Assembly: GCF_008369115.1 (NCBI RefSeq)
Contig: NZ_VOAZ01000003.1
Coordinates: 372,001-436,000 of the forward strand
Source: Psychrobacter sp. ANT_WB68
GTDB taxonomy: Bacteria; Pseudomonadota; Gammaproteobacteria; Pseudomonadales; Moraxellaceae
DNA: 64,000 nt
Direction of reading: 5' to 3'
The first letter of the stretch is position 1, and every line of letters starts with the position of its first letter. Below the pieces are notes generated by a model. That model had not been told where the DNA came from. It ran no database searches and saw nothing but the letters and a program-made list of their open reading frames with translations. A program made the position numbers and the translations under genes. Of the stretch, positions 57,500-64,000 are shown one piece after another.

Positions 57500-58393
57500 A
57501 TGACCCAAAAGAATCTAGCAATAGTAGTTGTGACCTATAATCGTTTGAAACTTTTAACGCAATGTTTGCAAAAGCTGGAAAAACAAACATATGCTATTGA
57601 TAGTTTGATTGTCGTTAATAATGCTTCGACCGATGGAGTAACTGCAAGTTTTTTGGATAGTTACAAAGGAAATTTACCGCTTACAGTGATTCATAATGAG
57701 GTGAATACAGGAGGAGCAGGTGGGTTCTATACAGGTATAAGGTATGCTCATCAGTTAGGTTATGAGTGGATCTTTATCATGGATGATGATGTATTTGCTG
57801 ATTCTCGCTGTATAGAGCAGCTAATGAAGGTAGCTCATCCTTGCATGGTTGCAGTGCGAGAATATAAAGATGGGCAGTTAGTTGAAAGAGCAGCTATAGA
57901 GTATAATCTATCTAACCCTTTTTATTTGAATCCTAAAAGACAGGCAGTATGTGATAAGTATAAAAATAGAAGTGATATGCCAGCTACTATAGAAGTGGAT
58001 AACGTAGCCTTTGAAGGCTTTATGATTAAACGTGAGGTCATCGATATCATAGGTTATCCTGAACCTAAGTATTTTATATTTTACGATGATGTGGACTATG
58101 CTCTACGAGCGAGAAAAGCAGGCTACTCTATTAAAGCCGTTAGAGATGCTAAGCTGATTAGGCAGCTTCCCTTCGATCAGCAGGGCGCTATAGATTCATG
58201 GAAAGCATTTTATATGTTTCGCAATCTTTTTCACATTCATTTCAAATTTGGCAAAAATGTTTTTGTTAGAAACAAACCTTATTTATTAATGATAGGATCA
58301 ATAGCAGTCTATTGTATAAAGCTACGAAGCTGGAGAATAAGTAAAGAGATTATACGAGCACTGAAATGTGCAAAGTATCTTACTAAAGAGTAA
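57500..58393 (+). CDS. Glycosyltransferase family 2, probable galactofuranosyltransferase
   Basis: A paralogue of the previous gene: LAIVVVTYNRLKLLTQCL, VVNNASTDG, NTGGAGGFYTGIRYAHQ, and WIFIMDDDVFAD with the metal-binding DDD. From the ATG at 57500 it has 297 residues; a TTG at 57485 overlapping the previous stop is possible. The C-terminal part keeps the PKYFIFYDDVDYALRARKAGY block. It closes the glycan cluster and is followed by a convergent terminator shared with fdxA. Acting after glf, it may add another Galf residue. Confidence 0.82.
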   Translation: MTQKNLAIVVVTYNRLKLLTQCLQKLEKQTYAIDSLIVVNNASTDGVTASFLDSYKGNLPLTVIHNEVNTGGAGGFYTGIRYAHQLGYEWIFIMDDDVFADSRCIEQLMKVAHPCMVAVREYKDGQLVERAAIEYNLSNPFYLNPKRQAVCDKYKNRSDMPATIEVDNVAFEGFMIKREVIDIIGYPEPKYFIFYDDVDYALRARKAGYSIKAVRDAKLIRQLPFDQQGAIDSWKAFYMFRNLFHIHFKFGKNVFVRNKPYLLMIGSIAVYCIKLRSWRISKEIIRALKCAKYLTKE

Positions 58394-58438
58394 GTTAATT
58401 ATTGTCGGTTATTTTACAAACTATTATTTTCTTAAAAG

Positions 58439-58477
58439 AAAACCACCTAAAACCATATTGGTATTAGATGGTTTTTT
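58439..58477. terminator. Terminator between glycan cluster and fdxA
   Basis: A 12-bp stem with one mismatch (58439-58450 with 58464-58475), A-run on the left and T-run on the right, between two convergent genes. Confidence 0.75.
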
Positions 58478-58513
58478 ATATCAGGATTCTATTAATTTAT
58501 TTCAAATATCTAA

Positions 58514-58837
58514 TTACTTCTCTAAATACTGAATCTTACCTTCTACACCATCCCATTTTTCAGCTTCTGGCAGTTGTCCTTTCATCTCAGTGATGTTTGG
58601 CCATTTTTGTGCCAGCTCTTCGTTTAGCTGCGTAAATATCTCTTGCCCTTTTGGCACCTCATCTTCTGAGAAGATAGCATTGGCAGGACATTCAGGCTCG
58701 CATAGCGCGCAGTCGATGCACTCATCAGGGTCGATGACGAGGAAGTTCGGTCCTTCATAAAAGCAGTCTACAGGACAGACTTCCACACAGTCGGTGTATT
58801 TGCAAAGAATGCAGTTCTCTGTAACGACAAAGGTCAT
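58514..58837 (-). CDS. fdxA: Seven-iron ferredoxin FdxA
   Basis: A 107-residue ferredoxin with one [3Fe-4S] and one [4Fe-4S] cluster. Cys at 9, 12, 17, 21 and 25 ([17 protein letters not shown]) and at 40, 43, 46 and 50 ([11 protein letters not shown]) fit the 7Fe family of Azotobacter and Pseudomonas. The C-terminal 50 residues form the usual helical tail. An AGGTAG site precedes the ATG. It lies next to mutS on the same strand, the order known from pseudomonads. Confidence 0.96.
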   Translation of the reverse strand: MTFVVTENCILCKYTDCVEVCPVDCFYEGPNFLVIDPDECIDCALCEPECPANAIFSEDEVPKGQEIFTQLNEELAQKWPNITEMKGQLPEAEKWDGVEGKIQYLEK

Positions 58838-58929
58838 AGTACTGTCTACCTGTTATTGGATTGGGCGAAATAGAATAGATTAAAAATAAGGCACATTTTA
58901 GCGCTTTTACCACTAATTGACAATTCCCT

Positions 58930-61900
58930 TTAATGACTAATGATTTCCTTTAGATGATAAAGTAAGTCATGCGCCTGCTTTGGCGTTAGGTTGTCAGGAT
59001 TAATCGCGTTTAGCTCATCTTGTAAGCTAAACAAATGATTTTGTTGTGGATTATTGGTTGTTAATTGAGTTTGAGTAATATTACTGACGTTTACGCTTTC
59101 TAGTTTACTCTCATGATTCTGCTGCTGTTTATCGTTTAACGACTTAGTTAATTCATTTTTATCATCAATGGTTTTTTTGTTATCCGCTTTTAGATTATCT
59201 ATCTTTAAGTTATCTAATAAATAACGCTTAGCATCATTAAGCACTTGAGCGGGTATACCTGCCATTTTTGCCACATGTAATCCAAAGCTAGAGCTCGCTG
59301 CACCATCCTTGATTTGGTGCAGTAGTAGCAACTGACCATCAACTTCACTGGCGGCGACATGGACATTACGGATGTTGCTGTGATTATCTTTATTGTTTTC
59401 TGCCAATTTTGTCAGCTCAAAATAATGGGTGGCAAATAATGTCAGGCAGCCAATCTCCACCAGACGATTGACGCAAGCATGAGCGATTGCCAATCCGTCA
59501 GTGGTTGCCGTGCCGCGTCCAACTTCATCCATCAGCACGAGCGATTTATTGGTTGCTTGATTGAGAATATTAGCCGTCTCAATCATTTCCACCATAAAGG
59601 TTGATTTGCCACCCGCCAAATCATCCGCTGAGCCAATACGAGTAAAGATACGGTCGATATCACCGATATGAGCGCTTGATGCGGGGACAAAGCTGCCACA
59701 ATGCGCAAGTAGGACAATCAGAGCTGTTTGGCGCATATAGGTTGATTTACCGCCCATATTAGGACCAGTAATAATTAACAGTCTTTCAGGGTTGGTATGA
59801 CTGCCTAGTTCGCAATCATTGGCAACGAATTGGCTAGTATGTTTGGTTGTTTTGCTTTGAGTGGGAGTATTATTTGGATTTAACGCCGCTTCGACAACCA
59901 CATGACGACCTTGTCTAATATCAATACTCGTTATGCTGTCAGTCTTTGAGCTACTGCTTTCTAAGCTACTATCATTTTTTGAGTCATTACTCATCACTGG
60001 ACGTTGCCAGTTATAAATTATGGCAAGTTGCGCCCAATTGCTAAGTACATCTATCTGCGCGATAGCAGCACTTAGCTGTTGAAGTTCGGCTAAATGACTG
60101 CCTAAGATGGTTAGCAACTCTTGATATAACTGCTTTTCACGAGTTAATGCTAATGACTGCGCGCTTAGATATTCAGTTTCAACCTTTTTAAGCTCGTCAG
60201 TGATAAAGCGTTCGCTACTTTTCAGCGTTTGCCGACGGATAAAATGCGTTGGCGCATTCTTTGCTTGCATTTTAGGCAATTCAAAATAAAAACCACTGAC
60301 CTTATTAAAACCCACTTTTAGACTGGGTAATTGGTTCTCTTGCCGCGCGCGCTCTACCATTTTATCCAAGGTCACTTGGATATTGTCATGTAGATGGGTC
60401 AGGCGATCAAACTCTTTATCATAGCCAGCAGCGAACATACCACCATCACGAATATGCGCAGGTGGTTCTACGACAATAGCGCGCTCAATCAGCTCAGCGA
60501 CGGATTGTACCGAAGGTAACTGTTCAGGCAATTGCTGCATCAGCATGGGCAGCAATCCTGCCTGCTCATGGCTGATAGCTGCAGCCGTCAATAAATTGCT
60601 CAGTTGAGCGCTACTGGCAATGCCATCAGCAAGTTTACGCAAATCACGTGGTTTGGCACTCATCAGTCCGATACGGCTACTAATACGTTCGATATCACCG
60701 ATCGCATTCAAAGTCTCACGTAAGCTATTGATTAATGAACTACTTTCTAAATTTTGCTTAATATGTTTGTTTTCGCCAGATTGATTATCTGTCTGCAATA
60801 GACTGGTTATCGCATCTAAGCGCATATTGATACGTGCATGCTGACGCAGCGGGCGTTTCATCTGCTGCACGAGTAAGCGGCGTCCCATGGGCGTTTGACA
60901 ATGATTGAGTACAGATATTAATGACGTACCGTTACTGCTAACGGGTGTAAATAGCTCAAGATTTTGCTGACTATTGGCATCAATGATTAAATAATCGTCA
61001 TTATATTCAACGATAAGCTGATTCACTTGTGGTACATGGCGTTGCTGGGTTTGCCGCGCATAATGTATCAGCGCCGCACAGCTAGATTGAGCCAATGACG
61101 CATCGCTAATACCTAGTCCATCAAGACGTTGCACGTCAAACTGCTGGCAAAGCGTCTCGCTAGCATGCTCACGATGAAAGTCATTGGCCGCAACTTCTAT
61201 AATAGGGCAGTCAAGATTTTGACGTAGCCATAGCAGCCATTCTTCGCCGATACCATCAATACTGTCACCGAGTGCTTCGCTAATGATACATTCACTAGGG
61301 GCGAAGCGTGCCAGCACCGTCAGCATTTGGGTTTGTAGCCCTTCAATGTCATCATGATTTGCGCTAAATGTTTGCGTGGTTAACGTTCCAGCGGCCAAAT
61401 CCATTTGACTGATAGCGGCTTGCACAGGTTGTTTGCTGTTAGCTCTAGGTATTTCTATATCAATCGCGACGACGGTCGGCGTATGGTTGGGCGCAATCAG
61501 TGCATCATCAGTAATGGTACCTGCAGTCAAGGTTTTAACCACTTCACGGCGCATAATGCTGCCAGCGGCAGATTTGCTTTTATCCTTTTTTTGTTTATCG
61601 CCCATAATAGAAGCATTGGACGTATTACTAGCGTCGGTGGTTGATTCGTCTATTTGCTCACAAACGACTACTGTCTGCCCAGCAGCAATCAGCCGTGCCA
61701 TATAGCTGTCAGCTGCATGAAAAGGCACACCTGCCATCGCAATGGTGTTACCGGCTTTATCCGTACCACGGCGAGTGAGCGTAATATCGAGTATCTGCGC
61801 CGCACGTTTGGCATCATCAAAAAATAGCTCATAAAAATCACCCATCCGGTACAGCAGTAGCGCTTGTGGATAGTTGGCTTTCATGGTTAGATATTGCACC

Positions 61901-61995
61901 ATCATCGGTGTATGGTCTGCTAAGTGATAAACGGCATCGCCTATAACTAACGGTTCAGCTGAATGAGGATTTTGAGCGGACGGCTTAACGGTCAT
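58930..61995 (-). CDS. mutS: DNA mismatch repair protein MutS, enlarged
   Basis: Recognises mismatches and starts repair with MutL. The frame gives 1021 residues, against about 855 in E. coli. The start domain with [34 protein letters not shown] holds the Phe-x-Glu mismatch wedge. Walker [10 protein letters not shown] is near residue 743, followed by the signature [13 protein letters not shown] and [16 protein letters not shown]. The extra length comes from three low-complexity inserts rich in Ser, Asn, Lys and Thr: about residues 115-145, 665-725 and 930-985. All core motifs remain, so it should be active. Confidence 0.96.
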   Translation of the reverse strand: MTVKPSAQNPHSAEPLVIGDAVYHLADHTPMMVQYLTMKANYPQALLLYRMGDFYELFFDDAKRAAQILDITLTRRGTDKAGNTIAMAGVPFHAADSYMARLIAAGQTVVVCEQIDESTTDASNTSNASIMGDKQKKDKSKSAAGSIMRREVVKTLTAGTITDDALIAPNHTPTVVAIDIEIPRANSKQPVQAAISQMDLAAGTLTTQTFSANHDDIEGLQTQMLTVLARFAPSECIISEALGDSIDGIGEEWLLWLRQNLDCPIIEVAANDFHREHASETLCQQFDVQRLDGLGISDASLAQSSCAALIHYARQTQQRHVPQVNQLIVEYNDDYLIIDANSQQNLELFTPVSSNGTSLISVLNHCQTPMGRRLLVQQMKRPLRQHARINMRLDAITSLLQTDNQSGENKHIKQNLESSSLINSLRETLNAIGDIERISSRIGLMSAKPRDLRKLADGIASSAQLSNLLTAAAISHEQAGLLPMLMQQLPEQLPSVQSVAELIERAIVVEPPAHIRDGGMFAAGYDKEFDRLTHLHDNIQVTLDKMVERARQENQLPSLKVGFNKVSGFYFELPKMQAKNAPTHFIRRQTLKSSERFITDELKKVETEYLSAQSLALTREKQLYQELLTILGSHLAELQQLSAAIAQIDVLSNWAQLAIIYNWQRPVMSNDSKNDSSLESSSSKTDSITSIDIRQGRHVVVEAALNPNNTPTQSKTTKHTSQFVANDCELGSHTNPERLLIITGPNMGGKSTYMRQTALIVLLAHCGSFVPASSAHIGDIDRIFTRIGSADDLAGGKSTFMVEMIETANILNQATNKSLVLMDEVGRGTATTDGLAIAHACVNRLVEIGCLTLFATHYFELTKLAENNKDNHSNIRNVHVAASEVDGQLLLLHQIKDGAASSSFGLHVAKMAGIPAQVLNDAKRYLLDNLKIDNLKADNKKTIDDKNELTKSLNDKQQQNHESKLESVNVSNITQTQLTTNNPQQNHLFSLQDELNAINPDNLTPKQAHDLLYHLKEIISH

Positions 61996-62400
61996 GCAGG
62001 ATCTCTTATGATGCTTAAGTGGGTTTGCTTGGAGCGAAATGGTTATTTTTATAAGAATAAATAGCGGCTGAGGATGATAAATTATCCCGTTAAATGAAGC
62101 AGTTAAAAAGCTTGGAAAATTAAGTCTATAAGCGCTATTTTAACACGTTCGACTAGGTTTTTACGTCGGCAAATATCTACTCATTGCCCTTGTATCCATC
62201 GGCTTCATAACCATATATAATGACGTCACACTTAATTGGGCGATACTTCATTAGGCGACCCGTCATTAGGCAGTATCTTATGAATCAGTGCTTTGTTAAG
62301 AAGTACTTAGTCGGGTGATGACTGTAATGACAAGGCAGCAGCATACTAAGCCTTAGCTAATGCGCACTAATTATCGAATATTTCCATAGGTCAAAAAATT
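61996..62400. other. Intergenic region between divergent mutS and secA
   Basis: About 405 bp without a credible gene. An 8-bp direct repeat CATTAGGC occurs twice near 62250-62272. No promoter could be fixed with confidence. Confidence 0.45.
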
Positions 62401-64000
62401 ATGTTATCAAAGATTATAGGCAGTGTCGTTGGCACCAAAAATGAGCGTGAACTCAAGCGCATGCGCAAAGTGGTCAGCAAAATTAACGCACACGAGGCTA
62501 CGATACAAGCCCTGTCTGATGAGCAATTACAACAAAAAACCGAAGAATTTAAAGCAAGACACCAAAAAGGTGAAAGCTTAGATGCATTATTACCAGAAGC
62601 GTTTGCGGTCTGCCGTGAAGCGTCGCTACGCGTCAATGGTATGCGTCACTATGATGTGCAGCTAATCGGTGGTATCACCTTGCATGAAGGCAAAATCGCT
62701 GAGATGAAAACCGGTGAGGGTAAGACTCTCATGGGTACCTTAGCTATGTATCTCAATGCCATCAGCGGTAAAGGCGTGCATTTGGTGACGGTCAACGATT
62801 ATTTGGCGGCACGTGATGCGGAATTAAACCGTCCATTATTCAGCTTTTTGGGCATGACAGTTGGGGTGATTTACTCGCAGCAGCCGCCACAAGAAAAAAT
62901 TGACGCTTATCAAGCGGATATCACTTACGGTACCAATAACGAATATGGCTTTGATTATCTGCGCGATAACATGGTCTTTAGCTTAGCTGAGAAAAAACAG
63001 CGCCCGCTAAACTTCTGTATTATCGATGAAATTGACTCTATTTTAATTGATGAGGCTCGTACGCCACTGATTATCTCGGGTCAAGCCGAAGATTCATCGC
63101 GTATGTATGCGCTGATTAATACCATTATTCCTGTGCTGATTCGCTCAAAAGACGAAGAAGCCAATAAGAATAACGAAGAAGAAGATTTCTGGATTGATGA
63201 GAAAAATCGTCAAATCGAGATTAGCGAAAAAGGCTATGAGAAAATTGAGCGCTTCTTAATCGAAGTCGGCGAGCTTGGCGAAAATGAAAGTCTTTATAGC
63301 CCGAGCCGTTTGCCATTATTAGCACACGTACAAGCTGCGATTCGCGCTCACCATGTTTTTGTCAAAAACATCCATTATATTGTTGATGATGGCGAAGTGG
63401 TCATCGTTGATGAAAATACCGGTCGTACTATGCCTGGTCGTCGCTGGTCAGAAGGTTTGCATCAAGCCGTTGAGGCTAAAGAGGGTGTTGAGATTCAAGC
63501 AGAAAACCAAACACTTGCAACCACCACATTCCAGAACTTTTTCCGTTTATATGACAAGTTATCTGGTATGACAGGTACCGCTGATACTGAAGCAGCAGAA
63601 TTCAAATCAACTTATGATTTAGACGTCATCGTTATTCCAACGCACGAGCCGATTGCCCGTATCGATATGGATGACCAGATTTTCTTGACCAAGTTAGGTA
63701 AATATAAAGGCATCATCCGCGAGATTAAAGAGATTCAAGCCAAAGGTGCGCCAGTCTTAGTCGGTACGGCGACGATTGAAGCCAGTGAGGAACTGTCTTA
63801 TTTGCTTGACCAAGAAGGCGTTAAGCATAACGTCCTAAACGCCAAGCAACATGAGCGTGAAGCAGAAATCATCGCGCAGGCTGGTAGTCCAAAAGCCGTG
63901 ACGATTGCTACTAACATGGCAGGTCGTGGTACCGATATTATTCTTGGTGGTAACTGGCAATCATTTATTGAAGATATTGATGCCGTTAGTCCGGAAGAGA
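62401..64000 (+). CDS. secA: Preprotein translocase ATPase SecA (5' part)
   Basis: Motor that pushes preproteins through SecYEG. The window contains the first 533 codons; the gene runs off the end. The sequence begins [20 protein letters not shown], then Walker [10 protein letters not shown] (GEGKT at 105-109), the [14 protein letters not shown] block, [16 protein letters not shown], Walker [21 protein letters not shown], the preprotein cross-linking part, and [16 protein letters not shown] of the second motor domain. Reading is clean with no frameshift. It is divergent from mutS. Confidence 0.97.
   Translation, partial: MLSKIIGSVVGTKNERELKRMRKVVSKINAHEATIQALSDEQLQQKTEEFKARHQKGESLDALLPEAFAVCREASLRVNGMRHYDVQLIGGITLHEGKIAEMKTGEGKTLMGTLAMYLNAISGKGVHLVTVNDYLAARDAELNRPLFSFLGMTVGVIYSQQPPQEKIDAYQADITYGTNNEYGFDYLRDNMVFSLAEKKQRPLNFCIIDEIDSILIDEARTPLIISGQAEDSSRMYALINTIIPVLIRSKDEEANKNNEEEDFWIDEKNRQIEISEKGYEKIERFLIEVGELGENESLYSPSRLPLLAHVQAAIRAHHVFVKNIHYIVDDGEVVIVDENTGRTMPGRRWSEGLHQAVEAKEGVEIQAENQTLATTTFQNFFRLYDKLSGMTGTADTEAAEFKSTYDLDVIVIPTHEPIARIDMDDQIFLTKLGKYKGIIREIKEIQAKGAPVLVGTATIEASEELSYLLDQEGVKHNVLNAKQHEREAEIIAQAGSPKAVTIATNMAGRGTDIILGGNWQSFIEDIDAVSPEE

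Overview
The window looks like a chromosomal segment of a Psychrobacter-like gammaproteobacterium (Moraxellaceae). It has moderate, AT-leaning composition and many small intergenic spaces. It carries dispersed type II secretion genes, a sigma54-type pilA promoter followed by a pilin glycosyltransferase gene, a wax ester synthase/DGAT, and an rpsU-yqeY pair near tsaD. The genus is inferred from gene content and protein style, not from a database search.

Region 1 to 22.9 kb is mostly housekeeping. It holds yqeY and rpsU (with a clear promoter and terminator), two small lipoproteins (one a c-type cytochrome), tsaD, the fluoride channel gene crcB, a Sel1-repeat lipoprotein, a MetR-like regulator, a three-gene polyamine ABC transporter operon (potG-potH-potI) with no binding protein, a beta carbonic anhydrase, glyoxalase I, a lipoprotein cytochrome c', ribA-hemF, dxs, a SuhB-like phosphatase, a WS/DGAT acyltransferase, thiG, gspE, an exported RidA-family protein and a DUF4442-type protein.

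Region 23 to 32 kb starts with a two-gene McrBC-type restriction system, whose McrB carries an unusual inserted module. Next come tRNA-Pro, tRNA-Arg and tRNA-His, an AraC regulator, an unrecognised protein, then gspF and gspG.

Region 32 to 39 kb holds a MITE-like repeat, a free-standing copy of the DsbD N-terminal domain just before full-length dsbD, an orphan IS605-type tnpB, the outer-membrane phospholipase gene pldA, and comF.

Region 39.4 to 50.7 kb is the type IV pilus part. A minor pilin operon (fimT/fimU-like, pilV, pilW, pilX, pilY1, two pilE-like genes) is followed by the major pilin gene pilA and a TfpO/PglL-like O-glycosyltransferase gene. An IS630-type remnant and a second pilin gene come next. 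Both pilin genes have a GG-N10-GC sigma54-type promoter with the same spacing.

Region 50.8 to 58.4 kb is a glycan assembly cluster: an initiating sugar-phosphate transferase, an ABC flippase, a GT4 glycosyltransferase, UDP-galactopyranose mutase (glf), and two GT2 enzymes probably using galactofuranose. Its position directly after the pilins and the O-glycosyltransferase suggests it builds a lipid-linked, Galf-containing glycan that may be placed on the pilin or used for a surface polysaccharide. The window closes with fdxA, an enlarged mutS, and the 5' part of secA, which runs off the end.

The best leads are the pilin/glycan locus with its paired sigma54 pilin promoters, the stand-alone DsbD-alpha paralogue, the McrB with an inserted winged-helix-like module, and the orphan TnpB with altered catalytic and zinc residues. 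No CRISPR array was seen.
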